Of a stretch of DNA of 64,000 bases, positions 48,551 through 61,439 are shown piece after piece. Position numbers and translations under genes: made by a program. A model generated the notes under the pieces. It was not told where the DNA came from, ran no database searches, and was given only the letters and a program-made list of their open reading frames with translations. How positions within the stretch are numbered: position 1 is the stretch's first letter; each line of letters begins with the position of its first letter. Location of the stretch: positions 7,796,986 to 7,860,985 of the forward strand of contig OY754964.1 of assembly GCA_963576475.1 (NCBI GenBank), read 5' to 3'. The DNA is from Molanna angustata (taxonomy: Eukaryota; Arthropoda; Insecta; Trichoptera; Molannidae).

Positions 48551-49844
48551 CAAAGTTATTTAATTAACTTCACATGCCTGTACCGGAATTTCGCAATCGA
48601 CTTTTAGCTATCTTCCCGACCAGACGCCTTAAACTTTCAGAATTTGTGTATTACCGATGGCAACGCATGTTCAAACTGTTTCCAGTTTGATTCATTCGTT
48701 ATTTTAATGTAATGGAACAATTTTTTATTTTATAAAAAGTAAACAATAATGCTTTAAATATTGCATTAAACCAGGAGTATTTTTATGATTATGTTTTTAC
48801 GCGAAGAAAACAACATTGAAAAGGATGTCTTCATTTTTTTTTTATTTACTTGTTCTTAAGAATGAATAAGAATTTTCACGTCTTCTAATTTTAAACAAAA
48901 ATGGTGGTAAGAATTATTATTTTTATTTTTTTAATCCATTTAATTACAAGAACATTGGTTACGAGTAATAATAATTAAAAAAAATACATATATAGAAAAA
49001 CCAAAGACTATACTAAAGTTACATTATTATAAGGTCTTTGAGAAAAACCTATAAAATGCTAAGAAGAGTCATTGGAGTCACATAGATGTAACCACTCTTA
49101 CTAGCCCATGGGCGCAGCATAAATAGATTTTGAATACCATTTTAAGAATAATGTGTTTGATTTAGTTTAGAATAAAAATAGTTTTATATTTTATTATTGT
49201 ATTTAATTAGTTAACTATTGTAGTACGACGGATACATAATTTTTGCAGTCTGCGTTTTTTTAGTAAGAAGACAGTGTGAAATCAGTGTATTTTTGAGTTT
49301 AGCTGCAGAAGTTTTTTTTTTTTAATTTGGTTTTCCTTGATAAAGATGTAATATATTTTAGATGCCAAGAAAGTATAATGTCTGTCAATAGGTTGTATCT
49401 ATTATTACAATACTATATATTACTTTAGCGAATTTTAGTGTTTTGTATATACATAAACAAAATAAATAGATATAAAATCTATTAAATATTTTTTTGCGAG
49501 ATTTGACCGTAATACAATAAAACATCGTTTTTAATGACCAGTCCGTTTCTGGTGGGGTCTTTGGCAAAAATAATCGAGATAATACGTTATCGTTCATTAA
49601 CCTATTGCATATTATTGTTTTAAGGTATTACGTAACTATTATATATGTATGTAATTACACATTATTTTATTTCATTTATACCTATATCATTATCTTCATG
49701 TCATTCACTAAAGTAGTTTTCAATTGTTTTCTTCCTTGTGATTAGCTCGCACTATATATGTATGTAACTATTACTGTGCATAGTGTATACCGCATATTAA
49801 AAGAGTACCTACGTAATTCCGCATAATAAACTCCTTTCGTGTTT
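48551..49844. other. AT-rich spacer
   Basis: No gene or defined repeat seen. Confidence 0.4.
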
Positions 49845-50153
49845 TTGTGTTGGTAAGCTTGACAATCTGGCGAATTTAGTTCTACAGAGTTACTAACATT
49901 TTAAATATTTCGTTACTCTATAAATTTACCGAGACTTTGTTTTTATAAATAAATTTAAAACTCATTTTATTGTTTTTGGGGGTATGATAAAAAACACATT
50001 GAAGTACCTACTACTTTGTAACGAACACTATAGAATTAATTTATCCGACTTAGCGTGATCTACATATATGTTGTCACATCTGGAAAAGTTCAGTTTCTTA
50101 CGTCTGACAACTCTAAAAAATCTTGCCAATGCAAAGATAAAAAAGGAATTATC
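49845..50153. repeat. Dispersed repeat, about 0.32 kb, copy B
   Basis: Partner of 10020-10335. Confidence 0.7.
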
Positions 50154-50223
50154 ATAGATTTTTATTATAATATATTATAATAAAAACCTATGGGAATTAT
50201 TAACTTGAACCATAGATTTTTAT

Positions 50224-50310
50224 TATAATATACTAGATGTAGTACTCCGTGCAAAAAGTGAGTCATGAAATATCACACGTTTGACGTTTTGATTAAAAAC
50301 ATATTTATGC
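50224..50310 (-). mobile_element. Helitron-like H3 3'-end fragment
   Basis: The minus strand ends GTACTACATCTAG at 50224, followed by T. TGACTCACTTTTTGCACG and AAAACGTCAAACGTG match the end at 20337. Confidence 0.5.
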
Positions 50311-51950
50311 ACAAAACATGCGTGTATTGTGCTTTCTTTAGGTATATGGCAATGCACACCCGCACATCTGTTGCTGATGACTCCACATTGTGGGGTATGC
50401 AATGATGGTATGAATGAATAAATAATTTTTAGCGTATTTTTACACCAATTTTCACAACAGGTATCATGCAGAGAGAGTATTCCTACTGTGACTTTTATCA
50501 TGATGTATTATGGGGTAATATAATATGTACTGTGAAATTCTGTGTCCTCTCTTCAGACTATGATTTACATCACATTGTGTAAGTTAACGTATATTGATGA
50601 ATATTTATATATACTGATGAATATTTTCTATCGATGATCTTCCATTTATTCTGTGTCATGTAAAGGGGGTGAGGGGGGGGGGTTAGTTAATTTTGGACAC
50701 ACAATACACTGTTTTTTGATAGTTTTTTTTTTGCCTTTTTAAGAGGCATATAAATATTAGCATCATATTTTGAAATCAAATATGTTCACATTGCAGTGTG
50801 TCTCTAAAAAATACCACAAGTATTATCAACATTTCTCAAGTGAATGGTCGTCACATAATTTTAGTATTCAGCATGTATTATATTCCCCTAAAAAAGGATT
50901 TATCGTTATAATATGTCCTCTTAACTCAAGTTTTCATCATTATATCGTTATAATATGCCCTCTTAATCATGTTTATTTTACGTCAGCTATTTTTTCCATT
51001 TGAACAATTCTAGTTTCTCATTTTTATTATTAACTCTATGATTCTCATTTCAGCAGCGTGATTTTTCTGGATTATAATTTCATATTAATAGTAGTTAGAT
51101 TATTTTTATAAACCCGTACTACGAACGTATTGATAAACTTTGTTTTTTTTTTTAAATAAACACCCAGGTGCTAATACTGTATGATACACCTCGGTATTTT
51201 ATATATGTACAGGTATGTAAGTATGTTATAATTATATTGTAACGAGTCAACTTGCAACATTATAATTGTTCCCAGTGGACATATGGAACTTAAAATTAAT
51301 ATAACTATTGAAGTCTTTAAAATCAATAGTGTATCTCTAGGTATAGTTCTATAATTATAATAAACATAACACCTCGCAAACTTGACTCAATCAAATAAGA
51401 AACGACTTAATAACGTTGTCCCCAACTGCTCCACGACATCAACTCTTTAATTACTTACTTCTAAACGTTACATGGCAATTACCTAAAATAGAATGGAACT
51501 GAGTCCAAAAACACAGATTTTAAGATTTGTTAAGATTTTTAGGATTTTAAGCCGTAAACGTCCAGTTTTTTAGTTAAGATTTTTAGGATTTTAAGCCTTA
51601 AACGTCTAGTTTAATTTAATTGTCTGTCAATTTAACATTTAATTTAATGTAATTTAATGTTTAGTTTAATTTAATGTTTAGTTTAATTTTAACTTATTGT
51701 TTAATTTAATTGTGTATCAATTTAATGTTTTATTTAATTAATTTAATGTATAGCGCCCTTGAGGTGATTTTCCACGAAAACGGCGCTATACAAGTTATCC
51801 AACTATAATAATAATAATAATAATAAACGGTTTACATTATAAGAAATAAAATCGTTTATCGGGATAACGTTGCTTACATAAGTATACAAAAAAAGGAGAA
51901 AAAAAAACATATGGAGGTACTTACATTCTTACTTACATAACTTGATACCC
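50311..51950. other. AT-rich spacer
   Basis: A G run at 50677 and an (AAT)n tract at 51809-51825. 51590-51760 is built of repeated TTTAATTTAATGTTTAG-like words. No gene. Confidence 0.4.
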
Positions 51951-52661
51951 CAAATGGACAGCCCAGAGGACAAAAGTTTTGACAATACACCATACACACA
52001 AAAACATTGTCAAGAAACTCAGTATGCACTTTCTCTATGTTACCTGTTGAGATATTTTAAGTAAAATTGCATTACTAGCAATATGAGCACGTACGAGACA
52101 GTGTATCAATGTTGATGAGGCGGTGTATATGTGTCAAGATAGAAAAGTGCGGTGTTCAGTTCTCACTGCCTACCCCTTGAGGAAGATAGAAGTGGAGAGT
52201 GAAAAAAATAAACTTGTCTATAGAGACACATACAGTATCAATATCTGTTACACATTTTACATTTTTCATACAAATATGAAATTTATTTCACATTGATATG
52301 AAGGACCATAGATTTTTTCTTTAAATTTTCCAGACCGTGGGAGCATTTTGAAAATTTGGGCAGATGAAATCATAGAGAAGAAGTTAACGGATATATATGG
52401 AAAACTAATTAGCTCTAAGTCTATGCACTTTACACATATTATGATGTTAATATGAAGTCGATCGCACTTATAGTTTGGGCTGTAGAGAGGACACAAAAAG
52501 GATAATCCGTATGCCGTACGCCATACATACAAATACATCACGACGAAACTCACAGTGTGCACTTTCTACATGATACCCGAGAAATTGATGTAAAAATTGT
52601 GAAATCATGACTCTACACTATTCCATAGTGTGGAGAGTAAAAACTATGGTCTGTTATATCA
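51951..52661. repeat. Mosaic repeat R, second locus
   Basis: Same blocks as 42230-43060 in the same order, but with a single copy of the 57-bp unit (about 52598-52650) instead of fourteen. Confidence 0.7.
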
Positions 52662-52899
52662 GTCGGCCTTCGTGGCTCAGTTGGTTAGGTATCTGACTGC
52701 TGATCCAAAGGTCCCGGGTTCGATTCCCTGTGGAGACAGTTTTTAATTGTGTTTTCAGTCTGGATCTGTGAGACGATTAATATCGTAAGTCTGCAGAATG
52801 TGGCAACTTGTTATTGGGTGCGTGTTAAATAATTATTTGACATCGTACCTGTTAGTAGCCCGAGAAGTAATATTAAATTAATAAATAAATTAAATAAAT
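52662..52899 (+). mobile_element. tRNA-derived SINE, family S1, copy 4
   Basis: Best-preserved head (GGCTCAGTTGGTTAGG; GGTTCGATTCC). It splits repeat R, which resumes at about 52905 (TTTGAAATAAATTGCATATT). Confidence 0.92.
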
Positions 52900-53423
52900 C
52901 AATTTGAAATAAATTGCATATTTGTATGAAAAATGTAAATAACAATATGTAAATAATAATAGCTTCTGTATGAAAAAATTGAGTGATCAACTTACTTCAT
53001 ATTGATATTGTATGTGTCTCTATAGACAAGTGTATTTTTACTTTCCACTACTATCTTCCACTATTCCATAGTGTGGAGAGTAAAAATGAATAAACATTAA
53101 ATATTAAAAAAATGATAAAATACATTTAAGTAATACCATGCATCCAACGATATTGATGCAATATAAGATTCTTTTTAATAATGTTTATGCAATATTTATA
53201 ATTATTAATTATGCCGTCGATTAATTAAAATATATGAATACCTACACAAGACACAACATTATGATCAAAATATTATATTAATAATGTATATTTACTTATT
53301 CTTTCAATATCTATTGATGCTAATGTCTTAATTATGTAATCAATTTATATTATCAATACAATAAACAAATGTGTATTCGTAAACGATCAAAGTTCAAATT
53401 GATTGGATCGATTAAGGCAAAGG

Positions 53424-53570
53424 ATGATGATAGTGATGATGAATGATGATGCGGCTCAACTTCTCCAGGAGAGGAGCTGGAAAGTGGCAGCAGAGGACAG
53501 GATGGGATGGAGGCGAAAGTTAAAGGAGGCCAAGTCTCGATTTGGGCTCTAGCGCCATCGAAGAAGAAGA
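53424..53570 (+). mobile_element. RTE-type LINE 3' end with 13-bp duplication
   Basis: Flanked by ATTAAGGCAAAGG at 53411-53423 and 53571-53583. The insert translates in part as QERSWKVAAEDRMGWRRK, EAKSRFGL and ends (GAA)n, the usual RTE-like tail. Confidence 0.88.
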
Positions 53571-53675
53571 ATTAAGGCAAAGGTTAAAAATATTTATTTT
53601 TGCGTTCCACCCGATATCGAGTGAAATAGCCTAAAAATAGATTTATGATACTTATTAATTTATTATTAAATATTT

Positions 53676-54118
53676 ATTTTTACACCTCACTAACCCAAGG
53701 GGATATAGTGGGGAGTTATGATTTCGTAATTTTTAAACCTATTATTTTATTGAAGATTATCAACTAGTATCATGCTGAGATTGTATTCTGAAAGTTTCAT
53801 CACAATGTATTTGTGTGCTATGTACGGCGTGTTTATTTTACTTTATCGATTATAGACCAAAGTATTCATTCGATTCTTTTCAAATTTTGCAAATTTGTGT
53901 ATCTGATACTCACTTAGACTCCATTAGATTTTAAAGGATAATGAATATAATGGAATCGAATGAGTACTTTAGTCTATAATCGATGAATTAGAATAAACAC
54001 GCTGTACATAGCACATAGTACACAGCACACACACGTACAGGTACATTGTGATGAAACCTTAAAAATTTCGAATTCATATATCCCCATTATATTCCCTTGA
54101 GGTAGTGAGGAGTTAAAA
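53676..54118. mobile_element. MITE with long TIRs, family M2, full copy
   Basis: The left end TTTTTACACCTCACTAACCC is inverted at the right (GGTAGTGAGGAGTTAAAA). Internal blocks are also mirrored (GTACGGCGTGTTTATTTTAC against AATAAACACGCTGTACATAG). Non-coding. Confidence 0.8.
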
Positions 54119-54766
54119 CGTGTAAGAGAACGTTGAAAGAAGATAACGTGGTTTACTATTTTTGCAACTAACCTTAACGAAATACGCAGTTAAAGTATTT
54201 TTAAAGGTGTTAGACAATAAATTGAAATTAAAGTAGGGAGGTGTGTTAGATAAATATTGTTTTTGTTGAATAATCGTGTCATTTTAAGTTCATGGTTAAA
54301 CCATTTTCAGTTCATAAGCACAGTCGACAAGTTATGTAGACCATTTGGATGCAAAACTACTTGACATTTCAATCTAAGTTTAATTGTAATGTTATGTGAC
54401 TGGTGTTTTTGTTAGTTGTGAAAAGGTATTTGATAACCGCGAAACGATTGTACCAGTTATTTAAATAATTTAGTATTTTGCAGAAAAATGCCCTAAGAAT
54501 CGTGTTCAACTTGCTCAGGGTCGGATTTACTCAATACCTTTTTAAACTTTCAAGTTTTGTTGATTCATAAAAAAAAACATAGTAACTACATTAAAAAAAA
54601 GTATTTTCAACAATTACACGAAGCGGAGCTAAACTATATTGTTAATTCAAATTTATTGAGAGCTAACTGCAGAGTAGGAGTTAACTAAGTGTTTTACTTT
54701 GCACAGAAAGAAATATGATTTTGCAGCTTATTGAACAAATTTAATTTTGCTATAAGTACACAATAA
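54119..54766. other. AT-rich spacer
   Basis: Nothing recognised. Confidence 0.4.
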
Positions 54767-55956
54767 TCCAACTGTCGATTTGTTCAGGAGAACTTTGTTC
54801 TCTTAACATATCGACAATGTTTCAAGCCAGGATACGCGAGAATTGTATGCAGAGGTCTACTTTTTTCACGGCTTTTCCAACTTTGAAGTCAAAAAACACC
54901 AACTTAGAGGCTTCGCAGCATATATGTTCCATACACGGATTTACTCAGAATTCGGAGTAGAACATTTCGTGTGACTGTGTGTGTCTATGTGAGTGTGTGT
55001 CCCCCCCCCCTTATAACTTTTGATCCGCTCAATTTACAGAGCCCAAAATTTCAGAATATATAAACAGTAATAGGCCTACAAAACTTTGATACTCAGAATT
55101 TTGAATTTTTGTTTCAGTCAGGGGTTATCAACTTTTGAATTTTTACTTTATTTTTCCATATATCTCAAAACCATAAAAGCTAGAACGCTAAAATTTGGTA
55201 TAAACATAGACAAATACAAAATCTCAAATTGGTTTTTTTCAAAAAAATTCCAGGGTTTCTCAAACATTTTTAATTAAGAAAAATATTTTTTTTATGATAA
55301 ATTTATGAGTTTAACTGCCTATATTTCCAATTTTTTTAAAAATATCAAGAAAAGCCGAAACACCCCAACTAGATAATTTAATTTTCTATAAAAAATATTG
55401 ATATTGTATTAGCACACCTCAAATTTTTTTTAACAATTTTTATAAAAATTGAATTTAGTGACGACATTGCTTCATACAATTTGTATGGCAATCGCCTACA
55501 CACAATATCTAAGAAAATTTCAGCGTTCTAGCTTTTATGGTTTCTGAGATATATGGAAAAATAAAGTAAAAATTCAAATGTTGATAACCCCTGACTGAAA
55601 CAAAAATTCAAAATTCTGAGTATCAAAGTTTTGTAGGCCTATTACTGTTTATATATTCTGAAATTTTGGGCTCTGTAAATTGAGCGGATCAAAAGTTATA
55701 AGGGGGGGGACACACACTCACATAAACACACACACACAGACACACGAAATGTTCTACTTCGAATTCTGAGTAAATCCGTATATGGAACATATATGCTGCG
55801 AAGCCTCTAAGTTGGTGTTTTTTGACTTCAAAGTTGGAAAAGCCGTGAAAAATATAGACCCTGCATACAATCGTGTTTCTTCATACACTTGTCTTGGATT
55901 TAAACTGCCTCTTTCTTCAAAAGAATTTCGTTCTCTTGAACGAATCGACAGTTGGA
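54767..55956. mobile_element. Head-to-head Helitron H1 (two 5' ends)
   Basis: Begins A|TCCAACTGTCGAT at 54767 and ends ATCGACAGTTGGA|T at 55956. The left arm is the H1 5' portion on the plus strand (about 750 bp). Near 55516 it flips into an inverted 5' portion (about 440 bp) that runs out to a second 5' end. No CTAG 3' end is present. Small CA tracts lie at the equivalent internal sites. Confidence 0.8.
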
Positions 55957-57061
55957 TAAATTGGATAGATTTGGGGGAACTCTTTGGAGAGATGTATATT
56001 ATTTTGTTTCAAAATACGGTACTGATTTTATTTTTATGTTACAACCGAGTCAAGGTTTACCTTTTATAGTAATAGTAAGAAATAATAGTAAGAAATAAAT
56101 ATATTATATATAGGTAAGTGGTGTGCAAGCAATAAATATTTTAATATACATATATAAACAAAAGCTATAAGGCGTGACATTACTACATACAGGGTTTTCA
56201 TTTTCACCATATTTATACCTACTCAATAATTCTTGTTGCAAAGTACCTATGATAAGAAAAGCAATGTCCAACAGATAATATTGAAATTTTGAATTTTTCT
56301 GACATAGAATAAACCTATTTTATGCGATCCGTTGCTGTAAAACCTTTTAACGTAATTCGTATATACGAACATAACCATTAAGCCGTGTACCTAATGAGGT
56401 TGGCAGAGAGTAGAGAGAACCGCACGCCATGTTTTTATATCATGAAAGTATTTTTCAATCACATGCCATTACATTTTGTTTGTTTGAAAAGAGTCGTATC
56501 TACGTTTCAATTTCCAACATAGTAAGTATTATTATTGCAATAAAAACATATTGGGTCTTGAATTAGTCATATATATTTTTTTTCTTTTTTGAAAAGACAG
56601 CTCTTTTAACCCGTGGTTATATATTTTTTGTGTATTACAAATTATATTTAGAGGTGCTTCTATAAGCTATCCCGCTACTGATGACCACCTAAGAGATGGA
56701 GAGATAGGTACCTGAAGCTCGGCGTCACAAGAGCACTTACCTACAGGATGGGCACACTCGGGTTTCCAAAACCTAATACTACAGAAGAAGAAGAAGAAGA
56801 AGTTAAAAAATGAATGTTCTATATAAATATTTATCAAAAGTCACGAATAGACTATTATTTTTAGCAGTAAAACATGTGCAGTTATACACATATATCGTTA
56901 TCTGAAGTAATAAATACTTTAACTGTACCAAAGATAATAAACAGTCAACTTAATCATTATTTTTAATAGATTTATTTATGTTTAAACGTGATAGTCTGCA
57001 AAATGTCTCACAATAGACATTGTAGGTAAATTACTATAGAATAAATTAATAATACCTAATA
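55957..57061. other. AT-rich spacer with one repeat tail
   Basis: 56660-56802 ends in (AGA)n and may be an RTE-like LINE or SINE tail. A block at 56385-56445 weakly resembles the LINE tail at 63690. Nothing else. Confidence 0.4.
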
Positions 57062-57211
57062 CTAGTTGCATGTAACACATGAGATCCAATTGTCGATGGC
57101 GATAGTATGCATAATTGAAGAATACGTACCAAACTATAAACACAAATTAATAAATATTTTAAGATATTTTGTTTTCTATATAAAACATGTAGGTATACAT
57201 GTCAGGATAGT

Positions 57212-57942
57212 GTTCGGGGAAAACATCCCGTGGAAAAACGAGGTAAAATACCTAGGCCTCACCCTTTACAAAAAGCTCATTTGGAGATCGCATATCGAAA
57301 GCAAAAAAACAGCTGCCACAAAAGTAATGGGAGACCTGTTCCCATTACTCAACAAAAAGAGCAAGTTGACCAACAGAAATAAGCTTCTTATCTATAAAAG
57401 TGTCATACGCCCCATAATGACATACGCATGCCCCATATGGGGAAACGCAGCAAAGACCCACATAGATATGTTGCAAATCTCCCAAAACAAGGCCATCCGT
57501 TTAGCTCTAAGCGCTCCAAGATGGGTGAGAACCTCCCAACTACACGAGGATGCAAAAGTACCCACAATCCATGATTTCATAATCTCCCTTTCGAAGCGTT
57601 TTTATGCGAAGATCCCCTCGCATAAGAACGCCTCCATCAACAGTCTAGCCACATATGATGAAAACGGCTTCCATAAGTACAAAAGACACAAAACTGTCCT
57701 CAAGAGACCACCTCCACCTGAACCCCCACCATAATAGCGATCCGAAAAACTGCCCCACCAACCTTCAATACACAAAATCCAACTCGACAACCCCACCAAC
57801 TTCATATAAAATATAAAATCATCCCTCCAACCTAAAACCCTTCCATCTTCAGTACTAAAATCTCCAAACCACCCAGTCAAGTAACGTCAGATGAAGGAGC
57901 AAGGAGTCCTAGACTCGGTACTCTGATGTACAGTAATGACCA
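57212..57942 (+). mobile_element. Jockey-type LINE 3' fragment with 13-bp duplication
   Basis: ATGTCAGGATAGT occurs at 57199-57211 and 57943-57955. The fragment encodes the end of a jockey RT (VKYLGLTLYKKLIW, NKLLIYKSVIRPIMTYACPI, PRWVRTSQLHEDAKVPTI) to a stop at 57732-57734, then about 210 bp of 3' UTR without poly(A). Heavily 5'-truncated. The apparent Met at 57066 lies in Helitron sequence. Confidence 0.88.
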
Positions 57943-58519
57943 ATGTCAGGATAGTATGGAGGTCAGTCTGTTTTTCCTACCCAGAATATGAAAACAGCAT
58001 GATGTATGTTTGTAGATTTAGTAGGTACCTATCAAACTATTGAGTGAGATATTGTGTTGTGTCTACTGCCTTACAAATTGTATGAAGCGATGTCGTCACT
58101 AAATGTATTTTTTATAAAAAGTGTTCATAGAAAAATTGGGATGTAGGTACTACTACAATGTTTAAATTTTTTATAGAAAATTAAATTGTCTAGTTTTATT
58201 TTATTTTATTTTATTTTATTTATTTAGGTAAAATATACAGGATTAAACCTACAATTATTTTACACGATTAATCATAAAAAAATAATTACATCAAATTTGT
58301 ATAACATTTCAAATTTCAAAGTATAAAAATTAAAACAATCCAAAAGCATACAAGGTAGTAGGTATAAAATCAAAATAAATTAAAGCATACAAGAGTCATT
58401 CGCTTGTTTACAAAAATATAATCGAAGTAGGTAGGAAAGAAACAACCAAAAAAAATTCGCACACATTAACTATCCCGCATTGCATACTATGTGGGCACAG
58501 ATTGCACAAGCTCCACAAA

Positions 58520-61363
58520 TCAAGGCAAGAAAATACATTTTTTAAATTCATTTAACTCTGAGAAAATATCTACAAGAGGTCTGGACAACGATATAATATT
58601 AAAATCGCGAGTAATTCTAGGGAGGGGGGAGAAATATCCTATATTAGTTTTATATGAATTTAAAATAAAAAAGTCCCGAGATCTTGTATACACTTTTTTT
58701 ACGTTAAAATTTAATAGACGCAGTATATTGGGGGCATCTAGTCTGCCATTGACGACATTATATAGGCAAATTAAACCAACCATTCTTCTTCTTTCCTTCA
58801 GGGAGTTTATTTTATAAAAGTTCATTTTTTTTTCGTATGTATCTAGATTTGATTTCTTTGAGCGATAAGCCAGAATCCTGAGGAACTTTTTTTGAATTCC
58901 CTCAATTCTCTGACTATGCACTTCATAATTCGGTGACCAAATAACCGAATTATATTCTAAAACAGAAACTACGAGACTTTTGTATAGACTCAATGCTACT
59001 GTTTGGTCCGAAAAGTCCTTTGTCTGCCTGCATATAAACCCTTGTAGTTTAGAAGCTTTTTTGGCTATTTCATCTATATGCGCGTCATATTTAAGTTTAA
59101 AATCGAATAGGACTCCTAAATCTCTCACAGTATCACATCTTGCTAAATAATTGTTGTTTATGTTGTACTGGAAAGATATTTTAGATTTATTATTTGTGAA
59201 GGAAATATATTGGCACTTGCTGTAGTTAAAATAAAGGTCATTAAGTTTACACCAAGTATATAGGGAGGCAAGGTCCTTCTGCAGTAGATTACAGTCTGTG
59301 ATAGATTCTATTTTACGGTACAGTTTTAGATCGTCGGCAAAAAGCAAAAATTCAGAGTATTTAATTGACGAGGCTATGTCGTTTATGAATAATAAAAATA
59401 GAAGCGGTCCAAGTAGTGATCCTTGTGCGATTCCCGATGTTGTTTTATATGATGGCGCTTTATGCCCTCCTATTGTTACTGTTTGCGATCGATCAGAAAT
59501 ATAAGACTCAAACCATTTAAGTAATTCTCCATTAATGCCATATATTTTCAGTTTTCTTATTAGAAGACGTTGATTTACCTTATCAAATGCTTTGCAAAAG
59601 TCTGTATATATGCTATCAACTTGGATTCTGTTATCCACATTTTCAGCAATGAATTGTGAGTATGTCAATAGATTTGTAGTTACAGATCTCTTAGGATGAA
59701 AACCATGTTGTTCATATATTATGTCTTGTTTGACATGACTGAATAAAACCTCATGAACAAGTGATTCAAATATTTTGCTAAAGCAATCTAACTTAGATAT
59801 TGGTCGATAGTTAGCTATATCATCTCTGGCACCTTTTTTTAAGATCGGTGTCACATTTGCATTTTTCCATCTGGTGGGGAAGTGCCCATTTGAAATCGAT
59901 TTGTTAAAAATTATGGTAAGGGGTTTGGCTATACCTGAAAAACATTTAAATATGAAAATAGGCAATATACCATCTGGGCCTGCTCCCTTATTTATGTCTG
60001 TCTTTTTTAGTTTATTTATAATGTCCTCAAGTGAGAAACAAACTTTGGTTAATATGCGCGATGTCGCTGTATTTTGATTACAGGGGTAAAAATTATTACT
60101 TAGTGGATTAAATACTGACTGGAAATATTTGGAGAAAAGTTTACATATATTGTCGCCTTTAATAGCTGATTCGTTTCCTAGGATCATCTGATTTGGTATA
60201 GTGGTTGTACATTGCCGTTTATCATTAATCGGTTTCCACAAAGTTCTTGGGTTTGCTTTGAATTCTTTTTGCATATTACTGATATAATTATCATAACACG
60301 AGGCCGTAAGTAGTTTGGCTCTTTTTCTCATTATACTAAATGTTAGTTTATCAAGTTCGTTTCCATATTTTTTATATTTTTTGTGGTATTTTTCTTTTTG
60401 CTTTAAGACATTTATTAATTCCTTCGAGTACCACTGCGGGAAATTATTTTTTGATTTTTTCTTAGGAATGAATTTGTCAATCAGTGACTCCAAAGTTTTA
60501 TAGAATTGTTCTACAGTTTCGTCGACAGTTTTGTTATGAAATAAGGTTTCCCAGTTTAGTTCATTAAGCTCATTATTAATTTCTTCATAATTTCCCTTGT
60601 AAAAGTTTGGTCTGTTATCATTTTTGAATGCTAGCATTTTAACATCTTCATGTTGAATTTTAATTTTTAATGCCGGATGATGCGCATCTTCCTTAGACAA
60701 AGGTTTTTTTGAGCGAGTGATAGATATTTCTGATATGTCCGTTAGAATTAGGTCGAGAATTCTATTATTAGCATTCGCCACATTGTTTCGTTGTGTAAAA
60801 CTACAAAAGTACATTGTATCGATTAGATTTGATGAGCTTGCATTTGTAGTTAAGAGTATTGGGGTTAAAGTATTGGATTCATCAGGGGTCCAAGATATAT
60901 CAGGCCTATTAAAATCTCCGAGTATGAGATTAAGCGCATTCGGATTTTCTACATATGAAAGTCTAATTTTATCATAAAATTTATAACACGATTCTAAATC
61001 ATTGTTTGGTGGAATATATACAGTGCAAAGATTAATTTTTTTAAATCTATTTCTTATTTTCAGCTTGAATTGGACCCATACGTCTTCAATTTGCTTATCG
61101 TAATCCGTTTTAATAATTTTGGATTCAAGGTATTTTAAACATGCAATGAGAACACCGCCTCCATCTTTTTTTGTGTCATGTTGTCTATCGACCCTAAAAA
61201 TGTCATAACGGTTGTCGACAAGTTCTCCACTGAATATAGATTCATTTAGCCACGTCTCAGTCAAGCAGATTATATCGTAGTTCGATATTAGTATATTCCT
61301 AAACACCTCACTTACTTTAGTTCTTGTGCCACGCACATTCATATAATAAAGAGTTAAATTCAT
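58520..61363 (-). CDS. LINE ORF2: endonuclease-reverse transcriptase, intact
   Basis: A 947-residue frame with no stop. The N-terminal apurinic-type endonuclease (about 1-230) has NVRG, LTETWLN, ILGDFNRPDISW (about 150), LDLILTD and DAHHPALK. The RT follows: KGAGPDGILPIFIFK (about 455), NYRPISKLDCFSKIFE (about 518), TDFCKAFDKVNQ, IAQGSLLGPLLFLLFIND and catalytic LFADDLKLY (about 676). The thumb and C-terminal region end around a LNFNVKKVYTRSRDFF motif. FADD replaces the commoner YADD, as seen in several CR1/jockey relatives. ORF2 starts 76 bp after the ORF1 stop, a normal LINE layout. It can probably still make active protein; the element itself is 5'-truncated. Confidence 0.92.
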   Translation of the reverse strand: MNLTLYYMNVRGTRTKVSEVFRNILISNYDIICLTETWLNESIFSGELVDNRYDIFRVDRQHDTKKDGGGVLIACLKYLESKIIKTDYDKQIEDVWVQFKLKIRNRFKKINLCTVYIPPNNDLESCYKFYDKIRLSYVENPNALNLILGDFNRPDISWTPDESNTLTPILLTTNASSSNLIDTMYFCSFTQRNNVANANNRILDLILTDISEISITRSKKPLSKEDAHHPALKIKIQHEDVKMLAFKNDNRPNFYKGNYEEINNELNELNWETLFHNKTVDETVEQFYKTLESLIDKFIPKKKSKNNFPQWYSKELINVLKQKEKYHKKYKKYGNELDKLTFSIMRKRAKLLTASCYDNYISNMQKEFKANPRTLWKPINDKRQCTTTIPNQMILGNESAIKGDNICKLFSKYFQSVFNPLSNNFYPCNQNTATSRILTKVCFSLEDIINKLKKTDINKGAGPDGILPIFIFKCFSGIAKPLTIIFNKSISNGHFPTRWKNANVTPILKKGARDDIANYRPISKLDCFSKIFESLVHEVLFSHVKQDIIYEQHGFHPKRSVTTNLLTYSQFIAENVDNRIQVDSIYTDFCKAFDKVNQRLLIRKLKIYGINGELLKWFESYISDRSQTVTIGGHKAPSYKTTSGIAQGSLLGPLLFLLFINDIASSIKYSEFLLFADDLKLYRKIESITDCNLLQKDLASLYTWCKLNDLYFNYSKCQYISFTNNKSKISFQYNINNNYLARCDTVRDLGVLFDFKLKYDAHIDEIAKKASKLQGFICRQTKDFSDQTVALSLYKSLVVSVLEYNSVIWSPNYEVHSQRIEGIQKKFLRILAYRSKKSNLDTYEKKMNFYKINSLKERRRMVGLICLYNVVNGRLDAPNILRLLNFNVKKVYTRSRDFFILNSYKTNIGYFSPLPRITRDFNIISLSRPLVDIFSELNEFKKCIFLP

Positions 61364-61439
61364 TTAGAGCAAGTTACTAGAGACTGCTTAAAGAGAAAAA
61401 CAAAGAAAATATAAAAACAGAATAAACATTTAGATGACA

